The notes: generated from the sequence alone by a model not told the origin. Shown: positions 26,601 through 38,186, counted from the stretch's first letter. The stretch is 64,000 bases of DNA from Setaria digitata (GCA_003640385.1 RCAB01000311.1:1-64000), one strand, 5' to 3'. Numbers and translations: made by a program.

Positions 26601-29214
26601 TGAAGTAACTAGGAGACTTGTAAATCTTAATCTTTTAGAAATAAATGAAACATCACTTGTTTTGCAATACTTGCGGCGCGCGTCATATCTTCGTAAGAAC
26701 TGTTCGTACAAGAACCGATAAGACCAACTTTAACGTCCAATGGCCAACCATTCGCTCGTGCATTTTTTCCAAGCATATCAATTGGATGTGCTAAATCCGG
26801 AGTAAATGGTCCATTTACATGCGGTGCCAATGTGCTAAGATTTATTTCAATTACCTGAAAATTAATGCATAAACAGATAACCGGAGAAGCTTTTCAGCTC
26901 GAGTTTTCAGGAAATCAACTTTCCGAACTAAAGCCTTCAAGATATCTCTATTTGCAACTTTTAGTCCACAAAATTTTTATAGACATCAGAAATAAAATGT
27001 GGCTTCAAAAGCTTGAATGAAATGCTTCAACACTTATTTCTTTCAACTGTAAAATTATCCCAAATAAATATGAAAGAACACCAAACATGAACAACAAGGA
27101 AAAGTAAAGAAAGCGCTCTCCTATCGAATAACTGCTTTCAAATTAACCTTGTCATACTCAGAGCCTTCATCAGGTGTTAATATCTCCTTATACCGCGTTG
27201 CTTCGTTTGCGATAGCTTCTCTTTTTGTTGCTCTCAAATATTCCACCATACTGCTGTTAAATGGAAACACTGATGTTGTTGCACCAATTTCTGCACCCAT
27301 ATTACAGATTGTACTCATACCGGTTGCTGATATAGAATTGACACCAGGACCTAAAGTATTCTTTCGATTTAATTTAAATACTGGATCTGCTGAAAACAAT
27401 AGCAGGATGAATTTCTGAAGTTAATTAAAAACCAAAAAGAGTAAAGCATATAGCAAATCATTAATTTCTGGAATATAAAGTGCTTTTCTAAGATTTTCTC
27501 GGATTAAAGTAGTATTATTAAACTAACAATGTAGACATCAGCCGACAAATATATTTAAGAGACAAAAACCATACCAAAATACTCCACGATAGATCCGGTC
27601 CCACCTTTCACAGTTAGTATGTCTGCTACCTTCAGAATAATATCCTTACTGGATGTCCAGCCTGAGAGTTCGCCTGTTAATTTGACACCGATCACCTTAA
27701 AAATTTGATTTTTTTGAAAGTTGGAACATCCGAGGAATTAATGGTCAATAGCTGAAGCTGAACGGTCTATCACAATTCAAGGAACTTAATAAAGTAACCT
27801 GCGGACATTTCAATTCCCACGGAATATCTGCCATAACATCAACAGCGTCAGCACCTCCAACACCAATACATAAACCTCCCAAACCACCTGGAAATCCATT
27901 TTTACACCTACTTTAAAATTATCAACTCTTGAAATAACCTATTTTGTTCAATTAAATTGATTAGAAATCACAAAACAAATAAATAATGAGAAGGCATTAA
28001 GCATCAAACAATAATTAGGCTTTCATTTTTTCGTGGACCTTACATCACAGCTGTGGAAGAACTAAAGTGTGAAACATGTAAAAAATTATTAATGGAGAAA
28101 TTTACCAATAATTCAATCTCTTCTGAAGGAAAATGAAAAATTTCCATCTAAAGAAGAATAGAACTGAAAAAAACAGAAATATTGAAAGGCTAAAATAAAC
28201 ATACCTCCCATTGGAGTGTGGCTGTCCGTACCTATCAGCAAGAGTCCAGGGAATGCGTAGTTTTCTAGGATAATCTGGTGAATAATGCCACTTCCTGGTT
28301 TCCAGAAACCAACACCATATTTATTGCTCGCTGAAGACAAGAAGTCGTATACCTGGAATAAACATAATATACTACTACATTATTTTAGAAAAAACGTGTT
28401 TTCAATTTAACTGAAATGCTATGTCAGGCTGCATCTTCTGTAAACGACATTTTGGACAAAAGTTACCTCTTTATTCATTTCATTAGCGCGTTTTAAATCA
28501 GGGATTCCACCCAACTGTGCCTGAATCAAATGGTCACAGTGAATGGTGGATGGAACTGCAACATGTGGAAGTCCCGAAGAAATAAACTGCAGCATGGCCA
28601 TCTAAAATTTTAAAAAGTATTGACTAAAAAACTTGTCCACAGTGAATGACTAATTCCGTTTTGTTGCCTTGTTCATGAATAAATAAATGAGCAAAAATAA
28701 TTAATTAAATAAATAAACACGAACAAATTTATATATGTATATATATATCGCTTTTTATTTTTTACTTTACTTTCTGAAATAAATCTCAAAGTCTTTTGTG
28801 ATAAATATGAAACCTGTGCTGTGGCATCTTGCATTGCTACCCGATCTGGCCTTAGTCGCAAATACGAAGAACCTCGCTTAATGTCCTGTTTATCTGGTTC
28901 ATCCAAGTGTCCATATAATATCTTCTCCGACAGTGTAAGTGGCCTTTTTAATCTAAATTTTAAAGAACAAAAACAATGAAAGCTATTGCCATTTCTATAT
29001 ATATACGTATATGCAAAAGTTTATATGAACTTCATATGAAAACAAACCTTTGTCGTACAATATCCACGTTTCTTTTTAGTTTTTCATATGGTAGAATGGA
29101 TTCTTCGATATTATTCATGCGTATACCCGCACCCAGTGTTGGGCAGAAGTGTAGCAAACGTCGTCCATTATGGTGTGCACTCAAGATCTGAACTTCAACA
29201 CAGCGTAATATCAT
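23676..29214 (-). CDS. aco-2: mitochondrial aconitate hydratase (aconitase), complete, 15 exons
   Basis: Catalyses citrate-isocitrate interconversion in the mitochondrial TCA cycle, using a 4Fe-4S cluster. Exons in transcript order: 29048-29214, 28814-28952, 28467-28601, 28205-28352, 27799-27887, 27575-27695, 27148-27350, 26657-26854, 26163-26342, 25799-25967, 25346-25542, 25037-25168, 24750-24942, 24271-24392, 23676-23813. Total 2331 nt, 776 residues, almost the length of nematode ACO-2. Visible signatures: [57 protein letters not shown], cluster ligands Cys383 (IGSCTNSS) and Cys446/Cys449 ([10 protein letters not shown]), and the swivel-domain [11 protein letters not shown] at about 661-671. 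The 63-residue spacing between the first two ligands matches the porcine enzyme. The first about 30 residues are poor in acidic residues and contain Arg and His, compatible with a transit peptide. The ATG is chosen because an acceptor-like AG lies four bases upstream. Met195 replaces the usual Asn. Confidence 0.96.
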
Positions 29215-29220
29215 TGTTCT
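29215..29220 (-). promoter_or_regulatory. candidate trans-splice acceptor for aconitase
   Basis: On the minus strand TTTTATTCCAG ends at 29219, leaving the four bases AACA before the ATG at 29214. A pyrimidine-rich 3' splice site this close to the start codon is the usual place for spliced-leader addition in nematodes. It could also be the acceptor of a cis intron from a 5' exon further right. Confidence 0.6.
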
Positions 29221-32176
29221 GGAATAAAACTACTCAATTTAATCCTAAGACCTTAAAATTAAAGCCAGAAAAAGTTGAAATAAAGAAAAAACAATATAAA
29301 AGCTGAAGTAACGTATGACTGACATGAAATTTAATATAACAGGCCGTGAGTTTACATGAATTTATGGCATCATGAATCCAGAATCCCAGTCTCCAGTAAC
29401 TCCTCAACCCACGTATCTCCCAATAAACCGTAAATGGTCCTGTCCCAAGATTTCGAACCCCTCACCATCTAAATCTCTGCCCTTCAGATCACGTGGCAGG
29501 AGAAATTCTTACCACCACACGACTGATAAGATTATCACTCATCTGCTCCGTTGGTCGAAAAGTAAGTAAAGAAAACGATGCAAAACAAAGATTAGCGAAC
29601 GACGAACGACTCACAGCACTGATCGGTGTCAGTTAGTGTCTCCTCATACGTCAAATTGAAAAGAACCACTCACGTGACGTCACTGATAATAACTGCTTTA
29701 TCCTATCAGAATCTTCCCATACCGACTGCCAGCCACTTCCAGCCTTTTTCCTGTTACATCCTTCCATTACCGCATCAGTCTCTAACGTCTCTCACGAAAC
29801 CACTCTCTCTCCTTTTCCTTCCAGCTACCGATAACAACAGAAAGTGTGTTACTTTCAGATTCCTTCTGTCTCTCGTGATATTCAGAAATATGTTCTCTCT
29901 TGTGGTGTCGCTTGCCCGTTACTCTCTTGATTTCCAGTTTTGTTTGCCGTTGCTCGCTGATCTGCTACTCTTCAAATGATTCGATTCCCACTGATCGGAA
30001 GTTCCACACAGGTAGATATCACTGCTGCTATTTTCTCGAAGATGTGAGCTACCTGGTGGAGACGTCTAGTCGGTGCACTCTGGTTGACGAGTTGTCCAGG
30101 AGTCACTTTCTGCACACCAAGAAGACAGGAGACGAGGGATCACTAGGATGTTTTTGAACGGTTTAGCAAAGGAGACGTGGCCATTAAAGAAAACCCATCC
30201 TTCCATAGCCTATTTCTTCTATTTTGGGCCAGAAAACAGGGGCTATTTACGTCTGAGATCAAGTACAAAGATGGAATTATCGAAGAAGTGCTAGAAGGAT
30301 TGTGGAGAGAAAAAAGGGCCAGGACTGCATAATGACTTCAGCTTGAGGAGGGTATATGAGGGACTGATTTTCTTGGTCAATACTAGCCAAGACAAATCAG
30401 GTTGATAGCCGTCAATGAAGGAAGTATCAATTTAAGTGGAAGTAGAAGATGGTTCTAGTGAAACAGAAGGCCACACCTTGCCAGGACTAGCTTGCTTCCG
30501 GTACTTGCCACCTTGTTGTATATGGTTAGTTTGATTTGATTCTGTCGACCCTATAACTAGTAACGAAGGAAATCAACTCTTCCCAAAGTCTTGAAGAAAA
30601 TCAGTTGTGTTGAACTTACACATTCAACAAGAACTAGTTTTTTTCTCTTTTATTCTATCGGCAATGAACATTACAATCTTCGCGATAAGCTGTGTCACTG
30701 ACAGAGTTACAAGTGAGAATATTTTCTTCAGAAGGAATTGTTCCTGAAAGTCCTTCGCAGATTCAATCCCGAACTTTCATTCCAAAGAAACTTTTTATTT
30801 CCATGAAGCCATTATTTTCTTGACTCAGGGTTCAGGCTTAGCACTGAAATTGTTACTTTACAATGATTTCCAGCAGAAAGTTCACAAAACTTGGAAATTT
30901 TTCTTGCATTGATTCGTTTGAACTAGACCAAATTTTATCAAGTCAGTCAAAATGGATGCTGGAAATCGGCAATTTCAGTCAGTTTTCGTAAATTTAATTA
31001 AAATGAATTTTCAAACTAATTGATTCTACTAAAACGTATTCGAAAAGATCTCATCTCCTGAGATCAACGAAGGAAAGCTTTCGCAAATATTCACGCTGTT
31101 TTTTGTAGACTCGAATTCACTCTTCAACTTGGTAGCACATTTCACTGTTTAAAGGACGATTTGGACAAGTTAACATGTAAAATTAGCTTTAGATCACGGA
31201 CTCGAGGTTGCATATAGACTGGGCCATTGAGACTTTTGAGCTTTTCCCCAAAGCTCCCAATAGATGTGATTCAGAATCAAGATTCTTCGAAAAAAGAAAG
31301 CGTTAACTTTATAATTTTACAACAAAAGCAGCAACTGCAAGCCTATAGCACAGTAAAGGAATTGAGCAACACGTACACTTCGCCTCCAACTTTTTCCTGA
31401 AAACCGAACGTTTCTTCAAAGTTTTGTTTAAATTTGTAAAATTGTGAAAAAAATAAATTCCTCCTAATAATTTCAATACGACTAATGATTTTTCGATTTT
31501 TCTGATCAAGCTAGATCCACTTGAATAGTACTTTGGTGACCTAAGCAGAGACCTGAGAGCTTAATGAGCCTGGAATACTAGCTCAAGAAATGAAAGTGAA
31601 AATGATCAGCTGCTGAATTACTTACCAGATGCCAAACTTCGTACTTTTTCCACCTCTGAAATTGTGAAACTTAATAAAGACTGGATAGACATGAATCATT
31701 TGAAAGATTTTTACTTTTTTTTTGATTTGTTATGTTATTCTTAAAAATTGGTTACATAAAAAAAATTATTATCCTTACAAAATTGGTCCGTTCATTTTTT
31801 CTTAAAATCAAGATTTTCGCAGATTCATCAGTTGTCATCAGAGGCGGCTTGTCTGCTATTTATCTTTTTGTCAAAGTCTTTATAAATTCAAAGAAGTGTA
31901 AAAACTCGTCCTTTCTTCGTTTTGCTTAAGAAACAAGAAAAGAACTCTAATGAACTTTTAGTTCTAGGCTTACAAATTATGCGTTCTAAAAGGGAGCAAG
32001 ATAAATTCCATTGAAAAAAAAAATTTGCCATTCATAAAAAGTTTCATTTCAGTACTATCTTTTTATACAAAAATATTATTATTAAAATTCTGATGATAGT
32101 TATAGAATGTCTAAAAATATCCCGAAAATTCTGGAAATGAATCAGGCAAGCATCAGTAGCTCATCCGGCAAGTGAA
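29221..32176. other. region upstream of aconitase, no supported gene
   Basis: About 29.37-30.55 kb is clearly less AT-rich than the surrounding intergenic DNA and has open frames at 29626-29979 and 29900-30157, but none shows a family or a convincing splice chain. It may hold the aconitase promoter or 5' untranslated exons, a non-coding RNA, or remains of a repeat. From about 30.6 to 32.1 kb the sequence is ordinary AT-rich DNA in which I see nothing. Confidence 0.5.
29671..29683. promoter_or_regulatory. overlapping E-box and CRE-like palindromes
   Basis: CACGTG at 29671-29676 overlaps TGACGTCA at 29675-29682, the latter inside the 10-base palindrome GTGACGTCAC at 29674-29683. The first is the core bHLH (E-box) site and the second the consensus site of CREB/ATF bZIP factors. 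It lies about 460 bp upstream of the aconitase ATG, so control of that gene is a plausible inference. Binding is not shown. Confidence 0.4.
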
Positions 32177-32362
32177 TTAGACAATATGCATGGAGTTGAA
32201 GACGTGATCTCTTTCGTGAAGTCTGTGGAATAACATACCACATACAGTTGTACCACCAACAAAAAGTATCTTCTGATGAATGACTGGTCGTTTCCAAAAC
32301 TTAGAAAAAGAAGTTAAGCCATTAGGAATTAGTTGAGATAGTTGGCGATAATAATGGGACAT
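32177..32362 (-). CDS. possible 61-residue single-pass membrane protein
   Basis: An ATG at 32362 lies five bases after CCTAG, a possible trans-splice acceptor, and opens a 61-codon frame. The product starts MSHYYRQLSQLIPNG, is basic and has one weak hydrophobic stretch (ILFVGGTTVCGMLF) near residues 33-46, followed by a charged HERDHVF tail. That layout recalls small inner-mitochondrial-membrane proteins, but I do not recognise a family. It lies on the same strand as the Ig gene, about 165 bp after its stop codon, so it could be a downstream gene of a two-gene operon. It may also be a chance frame. Confidence 0.3.
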   Translation of the reverse strand: MSHYYRQLSQLIPNGLTSFSKFWKRPVIHQKILFVGGTTVCGMLFHRLHERDHVFNSMHIV

Positions 32363-32527
32363 TTCGACTAGGTTATTCCTTGTAGTACGATCAAAATGAG
32401 CAGCAAATCATAGAAGCTTCTGATCAGGTTAGTCTCATGTGCAACGATTTGGTGGAAACTTCTGCCTAAGATGTTTGGATTTAAAATTGCTTCTTAACAT
32501 ACTTACCTCACCTTTGAAAGCCAAATA

Positions 32528-35500
32528 CTAGACCATGCAGCATGCTGTGATAACAATAGGCAAGATTATCACTAACAACATATTATAATTATTATTATCA
32601 TTAACATGCACACCCTTTCTGTGTAAGTTTTGTCTTTTGAATGAAGATGGTCGAGAGGAATAGAGCGAAAGAAATCGTTCTGTCTGGAAAGCATTCGTCG
32701 ATTTTCCGTCAGAAGATGAATTTTCCAACTTGTAGGAAACTGTTATGGAGCGATTGTCACTGTAATCATCGTTGTTTTCATCATTATCGTCATCAACATC
32801 ATCGTCATCACCACTGTCATCAAATGAATATCCGGAACCTAGAAACAGCTGGAATACTGATGTCACAGCAGCATCAAACAAGGAAGCCAAGGTATTAAAA
32901 ATATTCGAACGTCAGAAGAATCATGCGTGCAGGTAAAGTCCAATTTAAAATCTAAAGTCATTAATCAATCATATTTTATCAGTGATATTTCACCGCTGAA
33001 TTTTCCGGTTATCACTGGCAACATCGAAACAACTTGGCCACTTATGTGTCATCTCGTTTCATAGAAGTGCATTTACAAGTGAGCTCTGCTATGAATTTAA
33101 AAATGCGATCTACATATGGTGCGATTCGGGGAACAGTTCATCAAGACTTGACTTTGAAGAGACTTTGAGAAGAACAGTGTCTTCACAGCTTCATTTCGAA
33201 CTTTTGGAACGTGGATGACATTGCTTTCCATGCAAAATGTTTGAAAAATCAAAACACAAAATACGAATGTTACTGTTTTTTTAACCCATTTTCATAAAAA
33301 TTCAAAAAATTTCCACTCCTTCAACATCATTTCAACATCAAGAATTTAGAGATTCTCATTAACAAATGTCCAGGAGCTACTAATTCAAAAATGATCACAT
33401 GATAGCAACTATTTTAAACATTCCAATGTTCGGCATACCAATTATCTTGAACTTTCAATATTTCTTGCAATTCATCAGTGCTTAATTCTTACTTAACGAT
33501 ATCAAGTTTTTTCTCGTTACTAAATGTTATATACTGATAACGTAAATTAGGATGATAAGGTCTTATAGGAAGCTGTCGAAACTACTCTATGTTTTCTGTG
33601 GTGCTGATAGCAAAGATAGTCATAACTTGAAACCGCTTTTGAAATTTCAAAAGTGAAAATAAAGCACAAACCTTCATTTAACGCTGTTCCAAACCGATCG
33701 TATACTAAATTCCCTTCTGAAAAAAAGTAATTCTCAAAAGACTACAGAAAATTTTTAAGCAGACTTTCCATTGCAACTAAGAATCTGAATCTGGAAATGT
33801 CAATTGAAGCAAAATTGAATTCCGTTTGAATCCTTCCTAGGTCATAAAAATACTAAAAGAATTATAAATGGTTTAATTCGTTTTCTCTTCTAAAGCGTTT
33901 TTTATATAGACTATCCTGATATAGTGATACCTTAAGCTGTCTTTGATTAGTAATTTTATCCCGGCATGCAACAAATTCAACTTTAAGGCACTTTATTTTG
34001 CGAACTTAAGTATTTTTACCTTTCACAACAATGTCAGCAAAATGTTGACCATTGTCATTCATCGCAGTGCATCGATATTTACCAAATTCAGTTTTACTAA
34101 CATTTTTGATGATCAGTATGTGCACACTTTGATACTTCTCTGACACTTGATCAGACTTTAAAAAATCAATATTAAGATTAGCTTATTCAGCAAATTGTTT
34201 TAGTTGATGGATAAACAGTATGATAATCAGAAATGTTTTGACACAATTTAAACATTCCCCTGGAACAACATTGGATCATAATTTTACTTAGCACGGGAAA
34301 ATATAGACCATTTAAATTGATAAGATAAAAAGGAGATTTTTGACTGTCAGCAAAATTTTACCTTTCCTCTTCAGATTAATTTTGTAGCAAATTTTAGAGA
34401 AAGAATAAAGAAGTTCAGCTTGCTCAAAATGTAAAATCTGTGTTACTGCAAGTAAGAATATCTTAAATAAAAAGGAATCCAAACGATAATGTTCTTAAAG
34501 CATTTCTTACAAGTGAAAATATTGATGAATCGAATATTTCTTGCCCATCTTTCATCCATTTTACTGAAGGTCTTGGCCAAGCTTCTGCATTGCAAACCAG
34601 GCTAACTTGACCACCGAGTGCTACCTGAACGATTTCAGCCTGAGGTACCACCACTGGCTCAACTAAAACATTTTTATACATTACTGAGAAAGTTTGTTAC
34701 GGTTATACTAATCTTTCAATGGGAAATTAGAAATTTCCTTCCAATGTATAGCATAAACTATCTACTTTTTACAGTATAATTAATCTGCGTTATTTTCGCA
34801 GTAGTAACGAGCTTTAGTTCCAATTTCATTTGCCCTCTTTTGCTATAGCCAAAAATAAGACTAGGCCATGTTCAGAGCCACATTAATGTTCTTTATATCT
34901 CAAGGATGATGACTTACAGGTTACGTGTAGTTTCACGCTCCATGACTCATCCGGTGGCACACCATTACTAGCGACGCAAATATATTCGCTCATATGCTTA
35001 CGACTAACTTTAATGATTGTCAGATCAGACCCGTTGAATACAGTTGCTGAAACTTGACATCACAGTAATTTATTTAACACGTAAGAGTAGCTTTGACTTG
35101 AAGTTAACGGACGCTCTTTTGGACTCTCAGTCTAACCTCCGTATCCGGTAGCACCGTTGAATCGGATAATCTGTCGGTCCAGTCTCCTCCAGACGACAGT
35201 CGGTGCTGGCTCGCCAAACGCTCGACATGACAACGTAACATTTTCTCCTTCACGCACCTCTACAGCCGATGCCGTTGTTCGGGCCACGTATGGTGGAACT
35301 GAAGCCAAGTTGACTAACTCATGTGACATCAGTCATTGTGTGACAATTAGACAAGCACTTAAAAGGACTATAATAAGTTGCTTAATAAGTAATTAAGCTT
35401 GATAAGCCAAACGATACTGTTAGAACATATTAATTCTATCGTTTTTCTTTTACTTTTTAATTAATGTTCTTCCAGTTGCTGAACCAGAAAATCCACAATT

Positions 35501-37582
35501 ACGACATTATCTTCAATATCACATCAAAGTATTAATCTCAAGCAACACTGCATCCAGTTATATGGATCCGAGCATAGCCATATGTCAATCTGGACTGAAT
35601 TGATTTCCAATGTGTTTCAATTTTGAAGTGTCCAAAACTAATGAATAATCTAGTATCATGTTTGGCCTTTCTCGAGAGGTTTTTAGCAACAAAGCATTCA
35701 ACCTCCCTTTGCTTTCTCATTGTTTAATTAGCTTAGCACCAATCAACTTCCTTCTAATCAATTGAATACAAACAGCAGGTGGTAATTACCAATAAATCCT
35801 TATTGTCCTCTTTCTGTTAATAGTTCACCTGTTCCTCTTCCCACCTCAATCTCGGCAACTTGTTCAATAGTGATATGCACTAGCTTAGAGATGAGTAGAA
35901 CAAAGGTAAATTATATTATTTGGCATCTGCTAAACAAGAAGTATGCATTTTAACTTTTTTGAAGCAAAACAAAAATAGAAAACTTATTGCTCCTTGCATA
36001 TACCTTTGATTTTTCATGAATCTTGGATAATTCAAGTGATACATTTTTTTTTGTTTTAATCCGGTGCGTTATTTCCAATTTAGTTTTTATCCATAAGTTC
36101 AAGAAATTTCCTAACAATACTGTAGTAAGCACAAAACTAAACTCTTATGAAGGGAAATTTTATTTGCATTAGCATTCATTATTCGAGAAACAGTCTCTTC
36201 GTAATCTCTTTGTGAACGAAGAAAGCGAAGTGATTGAGGTCGGATTTTAATCCTGAATGATTCCCACAGTTGGCCAGCAGGAAGGGAATTATCATATGAT
36301 GACAGGAGGACAGTAATCAGCAAATCAAAAGCAATAAATATTAGGAAGATGAATTAATAGGCTTTAAAAGGTTGGCTAATGGACTACGATGCCTTTAAGT
36401 GAAGAATTAGGGAAGTGTTAGACTGAGATCTCCATTTAGAACCGCCAAAGCTAGAGTCATCTTTCAACTCTTCTTTCACTCTTTCCCACAAAAGTTAATC
36501 CTTTCTCCATGAGCCTTATGCCAAATTGCTCTGTCATCAATACATCTCGTTTGTGGTAGCAAGAATTGCATAAACAATATAATGCTCGGTACCTGGTCTT
36601 TCCTTAACCTACTTACCGTTGATACTAAGGTAGCCTGTCCTTGAAAGTACTGGATCAGTGTTCAGCTGACATGTGTAGCCACCTACATCATTTTGCTGAA
36701 ATGAAATTTGCAATCATTTTCTTTTTTTTGGATGAATTAATCAGAACCAATTTTTTAACACAATGTAATTGATCTAAATTTAACTCTCACTTGGACATCC
36801 TTGACCACTAGAATCCATTCACTTCCTTTTGTTGGCCGTTTGATTTCATATTTGTCGCGCTGTCGGAACACCTTAAATTTAACTTGGGAGTTTGCCTTCC
36901 AATCCATTTTGGGTGATGATTGAAACATGGTAGAACTTAGTTAAAATTCTGCAATTAGCTAACGAATTACACCAAACAAAAAGAAACCTTATCATTGAAA
37001 GCAATGAGCCTAGGCGGTATATCTGCGCGTGCAAATGCTATCTGAAAGCAAGAAAAAATAAATTTAGAGCTAATTTTATTTCTTAGGCTCATCAAGACTA
37101 ACAAACACTTTCACCCAAGCAAAAATACTTCTTGCTTTTGGACGCGAAAATCATTTGCTCATTCAAAATATTTAAATAATTATCTTTCTCGCAGGCAGAA
37201 TCGTAAAAGACAATAAAGGATATCAGTAAAATGAAGATAAAAAAGACGTTTTTCTAAACATATTTTTCCCTTATCATATGCTATAGGTTTCTGTGAATTT
37301 CGAAAAAAAAATTCAAGAAAGATTTGGATCTCTTTTGCTTCTGCTTCACATTTTGAAAATCAATTGAAGCTATTTCAAATTCTCATCATTCTTTCTTCTT
37401 AAATTTGTTGCAATTAAAGGAACAAAAAAAAAAATTAAAGGAACAGCAAATTAATTTAAAAGGGACCATGTGTTTGCCAAGTTTGGATATTCGGCATTTG
37501 AATTCAATATCTTGTCCTTTGACTGCGGTAATATTTTCCATCAACGGTTCAACAAATGCTGGTGCGGATTGTCTACCGCATG
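32528..37582 (-). CDS. three-Ig, probably GPI-anchored adhesion protein (IgLON/DIP/RIG-5-like), 5' end incomplete
   Basis: Exons in transcript order: 37467-37582, 36988-37041, 36791-36871, 36617-36695, 35137-35298, 34918-35046, 34511-34662, 34020-34137, 32528-32838. They encode 399 residues plus a split first codon, all in phase. Ig1 runs from FVEPLMENITAVKGQD to GYTCQLNTDPV with Cys in IEFKC and YTC. Ig2 starts VPPYVARTT and has TLSC and YICVASNG. Ig3 starts FEPVVVPQAE and has LVCNAEAWPRPSVKW and YRCTAMNDNG. The CQLNTDP and PPYVARTT motifs are typical of the Lachesin/IgLON/DIP group, neuronal surface proteins that pair with related Ig receptors. C. elegans RIG-5 is its representative there. 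After Ig3 a spacer extremely rich in Asp and Asn leads to a hydrophobic end (MLLVIILPIVITACCMV), the pattern of a GPI signal. Several N-glycosylation sequons are visible (NIT, NVT, NGS). The signal-peptide exon is not certain. Confidence 0.85.
32758..32820 (-). repeat. Asp/Asn codon repeat in the Ig gene
   Basis: On the plus strand this is a run of CAT, CATC and ATC units. On the minus strand, within the last Ig-gene exon, it encodes the Asp/Asn-rich spacer between Ig3 and the GPI-type tail. The near-triplet structure suggests growth by replication slippage. An opposite-strand His-rich open frame at 32641-32898 is a shadow of this repeat. Confidence 0.7.
32839..34019 (-). other. last intron of the Ig gene
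   Basis: This 1.2-kb intron separates the Ig3 exon from the spacer/GPI exon. Both flanking phases agree (one base left, two bases resumed, giving Gly). I see no gene or recognisable repeat in it. The open frame at 33943-34143 on the plus strand is antisense to the Ig3 exon and is a shadow. Confidence 0.6.
35299..36616 (-). other. long intron between Ig1 and Ig2
   Basis: This 1.3-kb intron divides the Ig1 and Ig2 coding parts (one base, then TT, giving Val of the VPPYVART motif). It contains minus-strand open frames at 35538-35720 and 36111-36323, but neither has splice sites in a compatible phase or Ig similarity. Nothing else is recognised. Confidence 0.6.
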
Positions 37583-37669
37583 CTGCAATGAACTTCCGAA
37601 GTAATTTAAAGAATTTTCTAAAAATTTTGATCGAAATTTCTATTGCATAATTTTTTTACTTCGCTATAC

Positions 37670-37707
37670 CTGTAGAACTATCCGACGGAAAGGTAAATGC
37701 ACCAAGA
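37670..37707 (-). CDS. possible 38-nt microexon of the Ig gene
   Basis: On the minus strand a segment bounded by AAGTTCTAG (acceptor) and GTATAG (donor) is open only in the phase that leaves one base. That matches the phase needed by the next Ig exon at 37582. It would add LGAFTFPSDSST before the Ig1 exon. The phase match supports it, but the short length and AT-rich context make chance possible. Confidence 0.4.
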
Positions 37708-38129
37708 CTAGAACTTCCCGGAAGAAAGGTAAGTGTACCAGGATTCTGCAGCTGCATGTTTGTATTTTTCCATTTTTCCTACCATAGAGTTTTTATCCAG
37801 TTTGACGATAATAGCAAATTGCTCCTCCAAGATATTTCTGTTGAGGGCATCTTCCAGAAAAAAATTGTAAAAATGCTTTTTAAATAGGCCATTAAATTTG
37901 CCTAAGCGGTTTTCTGTCACTTTCTATTTCCTGAGGACAGGATAGAAGGATGAAAATAAATTAAATTGAATCAAACCGAATCACTATTAAGTAAGTTTTA
38001 GCTTCGAAGAATCGATTAAAGAAGGATATCTCAATTCAAGTCCTCCGTTTCTTTCTTCATTGTTTTGTTAAAAAAAATATATTATAATACAATTGTGGAC
38101 TGCTTATCATAGAAAGTAAGCTTAGAAAG

Positions 38130-38186
38130 TATTTCGTGTGTGATAATGATGATGACAATGATGCATAGTAGACTGAATGCTTTCAT
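38130..38186 (-). CDS. candidate signal-peptide start for the Ig gene
   Basis: On the minus strand an ATG at 38184-38186 opens MKAFSLLCIIVIIIITHE, a textbook-looking hydrophobic signal sequence, 480 bp upstream of the possible microexon and on the right strand. I found no GT donor in the required phase, so it is not joined to the model. Part of the hydrophobic stretch comes from ATC/ATT repeats and may be chance. Confidence 0.25.

Noticed and set aside
27149..27418. Plus-strand 89-codon open frame
   Set aside because: Exactly antisense to a conserved aconitase exon.
32641..32898. Plus-strand open frame rich in His
   Set aside because: It is the antisense of the Asp-rich last exon of the Ig gene, whose splice phase and GPI-type end support the minus strand.
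35157..35396. Plus-strand 79-codon open frame
   Set aside because: Antisense to the Ig2 exon.
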